IMG/VR virus record: IMGVR_UViG_3300020411_000820
Location: 1-41,243 of that record
From: a virus
DNA length: 41,243 nucleotides
Direction: 5' to 3' (one strand)
The translations under genes and the position numbers were made by a program. This document shows, one piece after another, positions 21,413 to 30,226 of this stretch; the stretch's first letter is position 1; each line of letters starts with the position of its first letter. The notes under the pieces were generated by a model that was not told the DNA's origin, searched no databases, and saw only the letters and a list, made by a program, of their open reading frames with translations.

Positions 21413-21517
21413 TTAGATACCTAGACCTATTGACTGAAACTCTGGCCCGTTGCGACGGATACCCTTAGTGGAAGGAAGTGAGGTCAGGAAACCTTCTTTC
21501 TTTTTCTAGGTATTTAA
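21413..21517 (+). promoter_or_regulatory. Closed structured leader of the capsid gene
   Basis: A 13-bp stem with one G-U pair (21413-21425 with 21505-21517; core atacctaga/tctaggtat) encloses 79 bases and ends 3 bases before the capsid ATG. Inside: ccgt/acgg hairpin (21446-21449 with 21454-21457), gacct/aggtc (21424-21428 with 21481-21485, competing with the outer stem) and gaagg/ccttc (21471-21475 with 21492-21496). This is where T7 has its strongest late promoter and leader. It may stabilise or process the capsid mRNA. Confidence 0.6.
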
Positions 21518-21520
21518 TTT

Positions 21521-22486
21521 ATGTCGAACATGACCGTATCCAGGCTGGGCCTGGTTAACAATACGGGTAGTTCTTATGACGCTTTATTTTTAAAGGTCTT
21601 CTCTGGTGAGGTATTATCTGCCTTCCGTAAAGCTACCGTATTTGAGTCTCTGCACAATGTGAGGACAATCTCCTCAGGTAAGTCAGCACAATTCCCCATA
21701 ATTGGACTTAGCTCAACTTCCTATCACACTCCAGGAACACAGCTAACAGGTGCTGCCATCAAGCATGCTGAGGCTACCGTCAATATTGATGACAAGCTTG
21801 TTAGTCAGGTCTTTCTGGCTGACATTGACGAGGCTAAGAATCATTATGACGTGCGCTCTCAGTATTCAACTGAGATGGGTAACGCTCTGGCATACAAATT
21901 TGACCAGAACGTAGCTGCAACTATTGCACAAGCTGCAAGAACTTCAACTAACTTCAACACTGATCTTCCTGGTGGTACTCGTATCAAGATCGTTGCTGCA
22001 AACAAAGCAGCTGTAACAGGTGCAAACCTAGTTACTGCGCTATGGACAGCAGCCGAGAAGATGGATATCAACAATGTCCCTGAAGACAATCGTTATGTTG
22101 TTCTTGGCCCAACTGAATATTACAAGTTGGCTCAAACTACTGACGTACTCAACAGAGACTGGGGTGGATCTGGAGCATACGCAGATGGAACAGTCTTGAA
22201 GGTTGCTGGTATCAGTATCATCAAGTCCAACCATCTACCAACAACAAACAGATCAGCAGTAACAGGTGAGAACAACACTTATCACGCTGACTACACTGAC
22301 AACGTAGGTCTTGTCTTCAACAAGCAAGCAGTTGGTACTGTGAAGTTAATGGATCTGAAGATGGAGCAAACTGGTTCTGATGTTCATGCTTTATGGCAGG
22401 GAACATTCATGGTGGGTTCAATGGCTCACGGTACTGGCGTTCTACGTCCTGACTGTGCAGTTGAGATCTACTGGGCTACTAGCTAA
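21521..22486 (+). CDS. Major capsid protein (gp10-like)
   Basis: 321 residues (T7 gp10A is 345). HK97-fold T7-type capsid motifs: YDALFLKVFSGEVLSAFRKA, VRTISSGKSAQFPIIG, TVNIDDKLVSQVFLADIDEA, then VVLGPTEYYKLAQ and a C-terminal GTFMVGSMAHGTGVLRPDCA. It builds the icosahedral shell. The gene uses more C-ending codons (AAC, TTC, GAC, ATC) than its neighbours, typical of a very highly expressed gene. A strong terminator follows. I see no obvious slippery site for a T7-style gp10B. Confidence 0.96.
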   Translation: MSNMTVSRLGLVNNTGSSYDALFLKVFSGEVLSAFRKATVFESLHNVRTISSGKSAQFPIIGLSSTSYHTPGTQLTGAAIKHAEATVNIDDKLVSQVFLADIDEAKNHYDVRSQYSTEMGNALAYKFDQNVAATIAQAARTSTNFNTDLPGGTRIKIVAANKAAVTGANLVTALWTAAEKMDINNVPEDNRYVVLGPTEYYKLAQTTDVLNRDWGGSGAYADGTVLKVAGISIIKSNHLPTTNRSAVTGENNTYHADYTDNVGLVFNKQAVGTVKLMDLKMEQTGSDVHALWQGTFMVGSMAHGTGVLRPDCAVEIYWATS

Positions 22487-22497
22487 TCTTTAACTAT

Positions 22498-22528
22498 GGG
22501 GGGCTTGAGTATTGCCCCCCTCTTTCTT
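22498..22528 (+). terminator. Rho-independent terminator after capsid
   Basis: A perfect 7-bp GC stem (ggggggc 22498-22504 with gcccccc 22514-22520), 9-base loop and T-rich tail tctttctt. It matches the position of T7 T-phi after gene 10 and should reduce transcription of the tail and internal protein genes relative to capsid. Confidence 0.9.
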
Positions 22529-22535
22529 ATTCGTC

Positions 22536-23141
22536 ATGCCTTTAACTCTTACAACTGAATTAGAAGCAGTAAATAAAATCCTTCAGATGACAGGTGAGGC
22601 TCCTGTTAACAGCTTGGTTGGTCAAGTAGGAATTGCTAAGCAAGCACAAGATTCTTTAAATGGTTCAATGCGAGAAGTTCAATCAGAAGGTTGGACTTTT
22701 AATACTGATTATGAGAAGAAGTTAGTAAGGAATACTGATAATGAAATAGAGGTAGGCGTCTCTACAACTCGTGTATATATTGATCCTTATCTTTATCCTG
22801 AATATGACATCATCATTAGAAATGGAAAGCTCTATGACAGGAAGACTCATAGCTTTACATTCACAGAAGATTTAAAAGCAGATGTAACAACGATTCTTGA
22901 TTGGTTAGAACTGCCTGAACATGCAAGAAGATATATTATGGTTAGAGCTGGAAGGCAGTTACAAGAAGCTGTAGTAGGTAGTGAAGATTATGCCAAGATA
23001 AATTTGACAGCAGAGTTAGAAGCAAGAAGTCATTTCTTAGAAGAAGAAACAACAAGAGATGAGCACAGTATGCTTCGAGGAAATACAAATCAAACTGGAC
23101 ATTTCTCTACTTACAGACCTCATCGTGCGCTTATTAGGTAG
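22536..23141 (+). CDS. Tail tubular protein A (gp11-like)
   Basis: 201 residues from ATG 22536 (T7 gp11 is 196); an upstream TTG frame would start inside the terminator. Typical features: TTELEAVNKILQMTGEAPVN at the N-terminus, AQDSLNGSMREVQSEGWTFN and a C-terminal RYIMVRAGRQLQEAVVGSED. It forms the adaptor ring between portal and nozzle. Confidence 0.93.
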   Translation: MPLTLTTELEAVNKILQMTGEAPVNSLVGQVGIAKQAQDSLNGSMREVQSEGWTFNTDYEKKLVRNTDNEIEVGVSTTRVYIDPYLYPEYDIIIRNGKLYDRKTHSFTFTEDLKADVTTILDWLELPEHARRYIMVRAGRQLQEAVVGSEDYAKINLTAELEARSHFLEEETTRDEHSMLRGNTNQTGHFSTYRPHRALIR

Positions 23142-23143
23142 CC

Positions 23144-25858
23144 ATGCCATTAGTTACAAAATCAATTCCTAATCTTATTAATGGTGTAAGTCAGCAACCA
23201 TCTGCTTTGAGGCTTGCATCCCAAGCAGAGAAAGTTGTTAATTGTATTCCTAGTTCTGTTGAAGGCTTAAAGAAACGCCCTCCTTTTTATCATCAAGCAA
23301 GAATGTTTACTGGTACAGCAGGAAGTACCAGACCATTTACTCATATTGTTGACCGTGATGGAAGTGTTCAGTATTTGGTTTATATCTCTGATGGAGATTT
23401 AAAAGTATTTAGTTTGACTGGAGTTGAACAAACAGTTAGTTTTCCAGACGGAAAAACTTATCTTGACATAACAAATACATCAGAACCTGCAAACTCTTTT
23501 CGGTTAGCAAGTATTGCAGATCATACTTTTATTACAAATAAAGAAAAAGAAATAGAGATGGAGACTACAACTTCTCCAGTTTTCTCTGCTAGTACTGGGG
23601 TAGTATTTATTAGACAAGCTGAATATAATACAACTTATTCAGTAACATTAAATGCTGACGATCATACTGAAACTAAAAAAGAATTTACTACACCAGTTAT
23701 AGGATCAGGTGCATCTTCTAATGCTCCTAGTAATAAACTTGTATGCGATGGATTGAGAGATTTAATTAATGCTGACAGTACATTAGGCTCAGAATATACA
23801 GCTACTACTATTGATGATTATCTTCTTAAAATAGTTAAGGATGATGGAGGAACATTCACAATCGCTGTTAGTGACACGATTGCGGATATGTTTATTGTAG
23901 GAATAAAAGATGAAATAGAAGCAATTCAGCAACTCCCACTTAAAGGAATCAACGGTCAAATACTTAAAATCATAGGATCAAGTTCTACACAAGCTGATGA
24001 TTATTATGTGAAATTTGAGACGACTGATGGAGGAACAAGTGGTAAAGGTATTTGGAGAGAAACAGTCGCACCAAATATTATTTATCAGTTAAAGGCAACA
24101 ACAATGCCTCATACTTTGATTAGAAATGATAATGGTACTTTTACATTTCAGAAACATACTTGGACACATAGAATTGCAGGAGATACAGCTAGCGCTCCTA
24201 ATCCTCCTTTTGTGGGAGAGAAAATCAAAAATATTAATGTCTTTAGAAATAGATTAGTCTTCTTATCTGATGAATACGCTTGTCTATCAGCTGCTGATGA
24301 TTACAAAAGATTTTGGCCTGAAACTGTTCAAACAGTTGTAGATAGTGATCCCATCTTTGTAAGTACAGGTGGTACTGATATTAACTTCCTTACTTCAAGT
24401 ATGGCATTTGCTAATACTTTACTTTTGTTTAGTCCTCATGGTCAGTTCAGATTAGATACAGGTGCGTCAGGGTTAGGTGCTCCATTGACTCCTAGAACTG
24501 CAACAATTACAGCAATGACAAAATATGATTCGGTTGATTTAATTGATCCAATAGGTGTAGGTCGTACTGTTTTCTTCCCTATTAACAAGGGTGATTTCAC
24601 TGGATTACGTGAGTTTTATCTGCCTGATGTTACAGGTTCAACTCCTATTTCAGCAGAAGTTACAGCTTCAGTTCCTAGATATATTCCTAAAAATTTAGTT
24701 GCGATAGCTGCTTCTGTTTCAGAAGAAACAATTGTATTGGTTAGCAAGGATGAACCAACACGATTATATATTTATAAGTTCTTATTTCAAGATGAAACTA
24801 AACTCCAATCTGCTTGGTCTTATTGGGAGATGAAAGGTAGTAAATCTATTCTCTCAGCTATTATTTTAGATAATGATCTTTATATTGTTACTGAATATGC
24901 TGATGGCGTTTACTTAGAGAAAGCTTCATTACGTCCTGAAACTGTTGATACAGGAACAGAGTTAGAGATTCTTTTAGATAGGAAAACAACAGAGGCAGAT
25001 TGTACTTTCAGTGTTACAAATGCAGGTGGTTTAAATGCTCAAACAACAATTACATTGCCATATCCATTAGCGAATACTGGAGTAACAAAAGTAGTAGGCA
25101 GACCTTTAAGAGTAGGAGGAACAAATTATGCAGATATTAATAGCTTCCCAACTTCTCAACCTTCTACTAATGCAGTTATTACAATCGTAAATGCAGAAGG
25201 ATTAGTTATTAGCAGTACAGGAGGATCAACTACAGCTAAGACTACAGGTAATGCGACTGTTACAATCAGTGATTTCCCTTCTTATCTATTCAGTAAAACA
25301 ATTCAAGCTAATGAAGCTATATCATTTACGAAGCAAGCTGCATCTAATACATATAAATTTAAAGCAGTAATCAAATTAAAGCATGGACAAGTTTTAACTC
25401 CTACAGCAGAAACAGTAGGAGATGCTTCTAATAATGGAACAATAACTGTTAATGGTGATGTTAGTACTTCTGCTTTTTATATAGGAGAAGCATATGACAT
25501 GACTTATGAATTTAGTACGCCATATTTAAAACAACAAGATGAGTCTGGAACTATTTCTGTTGCAACTAGTCCTTATTTGCAATTAAGAAAATGGTCAGTT
25601 GTCTTTGATAAAACTTCTGCATTTGAATTAAAAATAACTCCAGCGGGAAGAGATACATCTACATATCCCTATAATGGGATAGAAGTTGGAGAGAATGTAA
25701 TAGGTCAAGTTGGCATTCCAAAAGAGAGTTTTAGAGTTCCTGTTATGACTAGGAATATTGATGCAAAGATTGAATTAGTAAGTAGTAGTCCTTTACCTTG
25801 TATTTTCCAATCAGCTGAGTGGGAAGGTTGGTTACAACAACGGGCAAGGAGAATATAA
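23144..25858 (+). CDS. Tail tubular protein B (gp12-like nozzle)
   Basis: 904 residues (T7 gp12 is 794). The N-terminus SIPNLINGVSQQPSALRLAS is the hallmark of the family, followed by RPFTHIVDRDGSVQYLV, VFRNRLVFLSDEYACLSAAD and a C-terminal IFQSAEWEGWLQQRARRI. It forms the hexameric nozzle at the tail tip. It starts 3 bases after gp11. Confidence 0.95.
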   Translation: MPLVTKSIPNLINGVSQQPSALRLASQAEKVVNCIPSSVEGLKKRPPFYHQARMFTGTAGSTRPFTHIVDRDGSVQYLVYISDGDLKVFSLTGVEQTVSFPDGKTYLDITNTSEPANSFRLASIADHTFITNKEKEIEMETTTSPVFSASTGVVFIRQAEYNTTYSVTLNADDHTETKKEFTTPVIGSGASSNAPSNKLVCDGLRDLINADSTLGSEYTATTIDDYLLKIVKDDGGTFTIAVSDTIADMFIVGIKDEIEAIQQLPLKGINGQILKIIGSSSTQADDYYVKFETTDGGTSGKGIWRETVAPNIIYQLKATTMPHTLIRNDNGTFTFQKHTWTHRIAGDTASAPNPPFVGEKIKNINVFRNRLVFLSDEYACLSAADDYKRFWPETVQTVVDSDPIFVSTGGTDINFLTSSMAFANTLLLFSPHGQFRLDTGASGLGAPLTPRTATITAMTKYDSVDLIDPIGVGRTVFFPINKGDFTGLREFYLPDVTGSTPISAEVTASVPRYIPKNLVAIAASVSEETIVLVSKDEPTRLYIYKFLFQDETKLQSAWSYWEMKGSKSILSAIILDNDLYIVTEYADGVYLEKASLRPETVDTGTELEILLDRKTTEADCTFSVTNAGGLNAQTTITLPYPLANTGVTKVVGRPLRVGGTNYADINSFPTSQPSTNAVITIVNAEGLVISSTGGSTTAKTTGNATVTISDFPSYLFSKTIQANEAISFTKQAASNTYKFKAVIKLKHGQVLTPTAETVGDASNNGTITVNGDVSTSAFYIGEAYDMTYEFSTPYLKQQDESGTISVATSPYLQLRKWSVVFDKTSAFELKITPAGRDTSTYPYNGIEVGENVIGQVGIPKESFRVPVMTRNIDAKIELVSSSPLPCIFQSAEWEGWLQQRARRI

Positions 25859-25860
25859 GG

Positions 25861-26322
25861 ATGGCAATTGTACGACCTTCAAAGCTAACAGATGTTGCAA
25901 TAGTTGCTGAGAATATGAGGAAGGAAGATATTGCAGAGGTAAAAGCCCAGAATGGTGGTTGTCCTAAAGGCAGCTTGCTCTATGCTTATTTTATGAGTAA
26001 GCCATGTCTAACAGTTGTAAGTCGTCATGGTCATTTGATGGCGATGGGTGGTGTTGTTCCTGAAGGAAAGAAGACAGGACGTATCTGGTTGTTAGGATGT
26101 CAATCAATGGTCGATGACTCTATTGATAGAAGATGGTTTCTCAGAAAATCAAAGGAGAAATTAGCTGATATGCAATCTTTATACCCTCTTCTTTTCAATG
26201 TTGTTGATGCAAGGAATGAAGTACATGTAAAATGGATATCATGGTTAGGCTTTACCTTTGTCAAAAAACATCTAAATTGGGGACCAGAGAGCCGAATGTT
26301 TTATGAATTTGTGAGGATCTAA
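25861..26322 (+). CDS. gp13-like protein with GNAT-type fold
   Basis: 153 residues from ATG 25861 (GGAGA upstream). It resembles the T7 gp13/DUF2833 group, with an acetyltransferase-like pattern (VRPSKLTDVAIVAENMRKED, HLMAMGGVVPEGKKTGRIWL, then NVVDARNEVHVKWISWLGF). In T7, gp13 is needed for assembly of the internal virion core. Whether this one binds acetyl-CoA is uncertain. Confidence 0.8.
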   Translation: MAIVRPSKLTDVAIVAENMRKEDIAEVKAQNGGCPKGSLLYAYFMSKPCLTVVSRHGHLMAMGGVVPEGKKTGRIWLLGCQSMVDDSIDRRWFLRKSKEKLADMQSLYPLLFNVVDARNEVHVKWISWLGFTFVKKHLNWGPESRMFYEFVRI

Positions 26323-26324
26323 TT

Positions 26325-27029
26325 ATGTGTGTTCCTCCAATTATTATTGGTGTTCTGTCAGCTGGTCTGGGCTTTATGCAGTACCAGTCGCAGATTGCAG
26401 CGCAGAATAAAGCAATAGAAAATGCTAATAACAATGCAATAGCTCAATTTAATCAACAGAAACTTCAGTCTGAAGCTAATAATTTCAGAGAACAACAACA
26501 GAAAGCGAGTACAGAATTAGCAAATGAAACAAGTGAATTTTTGGCAAATAGAGCAGCAGAACAGGAAATAGCAGCAATAAATCTTCAAGCAACTCAAGCA
26601 CAAGAAGAAGCAGCAATTAAAAAACGAGAAAAGAAATTAGAAACATTATCAGCACAAGGAGAGATTCTTGCAACAGGTAAGGGGGGATTAAATATAGCTA
26701 ATTTATTAGCAGATGTTGATGCACAATATGGACAATTTGATTGGAATACAAATAGAAATTTAGCCTTTACTGGTGTTCAATCAGGTATGGATAAACGTAG
26801 TGCAAATATTAGATTAGCAAGTAGAAAATCTACTTTAAATCCATATATTGAACGTGTGGATTATGGGCCAGCTCGACCAATACTTCAAGATAAAGTTAAA
26901 GGTAATACCTTCTTAGCATTAGCAAGTGCAGGATTACAAGGTGCTAGTGCAGGAATGAATTGGCATTCAGGAATGCTAAAGGCAGATTATAAATATTCAG
27001 GAGGACTCTTTGGTAAATACACCAAATAG
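26325..27029 (+). CDS. Internal virion protein (gp14-like)
   Basis: 234 residues. The N-terminal hydrophobic stretch (IIIGVLSAGLGFMQYQ) is followed by a long Gln/Asn/Ala-rich helix (QNKAIENANNNAIAQFNQQK to EAAIKKREKKLETLSAQ), the usual layout of gp14-type ejection proteins, and a Gly-rich LATGKGGLNIANLLADVDAQ. It should insert in the outer membrane on DNA ejection. Confidence 0.85.
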   Translation: MCVPPIIIGVLSAGLGFMQYQSQIAAQNKAIENANNNAIAQFNQQKLQSEANNFREQQQKASTELANETSEFLANRAAEQEIAAINLQATQAQEEAAIKKREKKLETLSAQGEILATGKGGLNIANLLADVDAQYGQFDWNTNRNLAFTGVQSGMDKRSANIRLASRKSTLNPYIERVDYGPARPILQDKVKGNTFLALASAGLQGASAGMNWHSGMLKADYKYSGGLFGKYTK

Positions 27030-27038
27030 TAATTAATT

Positions 27039-30000
27039 ATGGCAATCGGTAAGTATTCATCAGGTAAAAGCACAGGAACTTCTGATCGTAAGAGTTCTGG
27101 AAGACTCTCATCGCCTGGTGGTGCAACTGGTAGTCCAATAAAAAAGTTTAAATTAGAAGGAACAACAACCCCAACTAATAAATTAAGAATTAGTCAAAGT
27201 GATTATTTTCAAGCTCAACCTTTAAGTTTTCCTGCTGCTCCTCAGATATCTAAAGCACCTGAAGCACCAGCAAATAATCAAAATTTAAAAAATTTAGCGA
27301 CTGCTTTTGGTGATGTAAATACCAAACTTCAAGCATTTACTACTGACTTCTGGGATTTTCAGTTAACAATGGATAAAGCTGCTAGGAAAAGAGCAGAGGA
27401 AAAAGCTGAAGGAGAGGATTCAAATACTAAATTAAATGCAGCAAAGAATGCGTTAGAGAAAAAAGCCGAGACAGATCAGAATGCTGCTAATTCCTATGGA
27501 GTATTTGCTTCAATGGATCAGAGAGTTGAAAGAGAATATGTGATCGTAAAGGCGAAACGAAATGGGATGGATGTTATAACAGGTTTTGAAGATGCTATGA
27601 GTGAGATATATCAAGAGAGTTTTCTAGATGAAAGTAGAAGAGATATAGAGTCAGGAAAGATTGTTCCTCTTAATCCTTCTTCGCCAGAATATACACAAAT
27701 AGCAACTGCATATTTTGCAGAAAAGATTCCAAATACTAAAGCAAGACTGGAGCTTCAGCCTCAAATTCAGGCAGTTATTTATTCGTCAAGAAAATCTCTT
27801 AGTGCTGAACATAAAAAATATAAAGATAATACAGCTATTGAAGGAAAAAATAATGCAATTGGAACAACAATATTAGATGCTTCTACAGTCTCACAAGAAA
27901 CATTAACAGGAAGTTTTACCTCTACAGAATGGACAACTGACCAAGATGTTCATGATCCAGGTAAGGTGACGGAATATGGGCCAATGAGTCTTACACAGAC
28001 TTATACCGACTTCAATCAGAAGTCAGGGGTATCAATGAAAAGTTATAATGCTCAAACTCAATCTGGTGTGATTTTAACTGATGTTGCTAATCAAGTGATT
28101 GCTGTTTCTAATAAACCATCAGAAGTTAGAAAAAATTCAGATGTCGCTTTAACTCTATTAATGAATACAAAAATAGGTACTGCGAAATTAGTTGATATGG
28201 TTGGAGGAGAAAAGAAATTAAAAAAATTATGGCAATTAGCTATAGGAGAAAAGAGAAATGAAGCATCAAGAATATTAGATACAGCAGCTATTAATAATGC
28301 AAATCAAGTGGCAGAATTTGATTTTGGAACTATTAACGATCAAGATGCAAATTTAGATACACCAGAGATTGTTGATCCCATTGTTGTAAATGGAATGAGA
28401 ACTGTAACAGTTAAAAATCCTGATGGAACCACGACAGATTATCAAATTCCTTCTCAAGGTGGAGTAAATATCACAGGTGTTATTGGTAAGATAAATCGTT
28501 TACAATTTGATGCCTATAATAAATTTGCCACAGTACAAGAAGCACAAGCATATATAAAAAAACTTGAGCAATTAAAAACAGGATTCTTAGATAGTCGTAC
28601 ATCTGAACAAAGAGAAGAAAACTATCAGTGGTTATTAGAAACTACAAGTAAAAGTCCTGACCAAGCTGTTAGGAATAAACAACTTATTGGTTATTTCTAT
28701 AGAACAAATAGAATAGATCAGGCTCAATATCAATTACTACTTGACGGTGTTAATCCAAATTACACACAAGAGAAAGCAAATTACAATATCCTTGTTAATG
28801 GATCAGGAGGAAATGAGGGATTATTTGGAACAGCAGATGGATATATAACAAACCACTATCTAAAGAAAACTGGGATGAGTATTAAGGCATTATCTCGTTG
28901 GAATAAAGAAGATCGGGATGCTTATGAAGCAGATAAAGCTGCTTTCAGAACAAAAGCTAATATTATATTTAATAAGAATATTCCATACTCACAAAGAGTT
29001 GCAGAGCTAAACCAATTACTAACTGATACAAAAGCAGATTATCAAGATAGAAACATAGAACTAAAAGAAAATCAAACAGGTAAGAGCGATGACAATATTC
29101 AAGTAGGAACAAACAAACCTACAACTCAAATTAATAACAATGAATCTGAGAATCAATCATTCACTTATCAAACTCCAACAGAATTAGTTGCTGGTTTAGA
29201 AGGAGGCTTAAATGGTAGAGGTAATGTTCAACAAAATAGTGCTTTAGTAACAGCAGCCAGAGAAGATACTTTATACTCAACCCCAATACTTGTTCAGCAA
29301 TTAAATCAATTTGAAGACCTAGCATTAGTTATAGAGAAATCAGGGAACAGACCGCCTAATATCTGGGGCTGGATTCAAGGAGTAGAAGCAACAACTGCTG
29401 TTCGTGGGCCAAGAGCTTTAAGTTATACAAAAGAGATGCCAGCTATTCTTGGCAGAATTAATAAAGACATGTCATCTAAAGAGTTTTACTTAAGTCAGAT
29501 GAAGTTACATGGTCTTCCTATTACTCAAAAGCACCATGATATTTTAGATACTATTTTCCCTGATGAACGTAATAGCCAATTCCAATTTGAAGACGTAAAA
29601 AAAAACAATGAACAAGCCTCTTCAATCTTAGATAGAGGAACATTAGTAGCAGGTACAAACTTAGAGGGTGTATTACCTAATCCAAAACAAGAATTAGAAA
29701 CACAGATACTAGATCTCATTCATAGTGGTGAGTCAACAGTTGATGTAACTGGTGGTGGATATGAAGCCTTTAACCAAGGAGGCGCTGAAGAAGGTAAGAA
29801 AGTTCTAGGTTTTAGTGGAACTTATGGAGATCATCCAGCTAATAAGGGTAAGACATTAGTTAATATGACAATCCAAGAAATCTTAGACATACAGGATAGT
29901 GGCTATGACACTAAAACATATCCAATGAATGATGAAGGTTGGAAGAAATGGTTTGCCTCTGGTGGTATTCATGCCGCAGGAAGGTATCAATTTACAAGAG

Positions 30001-30221
30001 AGGGATTGAGAGATGCTATGGAGTTAGCAGGAATTAAACCAACAGAGAAATTTACTCCTGAAGTACAAGATAAATTAGCGATTGCTTTACTTGTTAATCG
30101 TGGGCCAAATTTATGGACAAGCATGAAAGGAAATAAAGAATTGATAAAACTTCTTGAGCAATATAAGAAGCCTAAAAACCAAGATTCCAGTACCATAGGC
30201 GGAAGGTCTAATATTGCGTAG
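27039..30221 (+). CDS. Internal virion protein (gp15-like) with muralytic C-terminus
   Basis: 1060 residues (T7 gp15 is 747). Residues 1-~880 are helical and Lys/Glu/Gln-rich, as in ejection proteins. Residues ~890-1045 resemble the lambda R lytic transglycosylase: catalytic-Glu candidate E898 in HSGES, then YGDHPANKGKTL, then GIHAAGRYQFTREGL (GRYQF 981-985), then FTPEVQDKLAIALLVNRG. Lambda R has SDHPRK, GAGRYQL and KSQDAVAL in the same order. In T7 the transglycosylase is on gp16 instead. It should open peptidoglycan during entry. No separate endolysin is visible. Confidence 0.85.
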   Translation: MAIGKYSSGKSTGTSDRKSSGRLSSPGGATGSPIKKFKLEGTTTPTNKLRISQSDYFQAQPLSFPAAPQISKAPEAPANNQNLKNLATAFGDVNTKLQAFTTDFWDFQLTMDKAARKRAEEKAEGEDSNTKLNAAKNALEKKAETDQNAANSYGVFASMDQRVEREYVIVKAKRNGMDVITGFEDAMSEIYQESFLDESRRDIESGKIVPLNPSSPEYTQIATAYFAEKIPNTKARLELQPQIQAVIYSSRKSLSAEHKKYKDNTAIEGKNNAIGTTILDASTVSQETLTGSFTSTEWTTDQDVHDPGKVTEYGPMSLTQTYTDFNQKSGVSMKSYNAQTQSGVILTDVANQVIAVSNKPSEVRKNSDVALTLLMNTKIGTAKLVDMVGGEKKLKKLWQLAIGEKRNEASRILDTAAINNANQVAEFDFGTINDQDANLDTPEIVDPIVVNGMRTVTVKNPDGTTTDYQIPSQGGVNITGVIGKINRLQFDAYNKFATVQEAQAYIKKLEQLKTGFLDSRTSEQREENYQWLLETTSKSPDQAVRNKQLIGYFYRTNRIDQAQYQLLLDGVNPNYTQEKANYNILVNGSGGNEGLFGTADGYITNHYLKKTGMSIKALSRWNKEDRDAYEADKAAFRTKANIIFNKNIPYSQRVAELNQLLTDTKADYQDRNIELKENQTGKSDDNIQVGTNKPTTQINNNESENQSFTYQTPTELVAGLEGGLNGRGNVQQNSALVTAAREDTLYSTPILVQQLNQFEDLALVIEKSGNRPPNIWGWIQGVEATTAVRGPRALSYTKEMPAILGRINKDMSSKEFYLSQMKLHGLPITQKHHDILDTIFPDERNSQFQFEDVKKNNEQASSILDRGTLVAGTNLEGVLPNPKQELETQILDLIHSGESTVDVTGGGYEAFNQGGAEEGKKVLGFSGTYGDHPANKGKTLVNMTIQEILDIQDSGYDTKTYPMNDEGWKKWFASGGIHAAGRYQFTREGLRDAMELAGIKPTEKFTPEVQDKLAIALLVNRGPNLWTSMKGNKELIKLLEQYKKPKNQDSSTIGGRSNIA

Positions 30222-30226
30222 AGCTA

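Noticed and set aside
22407-22415. GTGGGT-like match to the leader motif within capsid
   Set aside because: Partial match inside coding sequence (Met-Val-Gly-Ser), no nearby start or stem; chance.
21521-22486. T7-style gp10A/gp10B frameshift
   Set aside because: No slippery run before the capsid stop, and the terminator follows within 12 bases.
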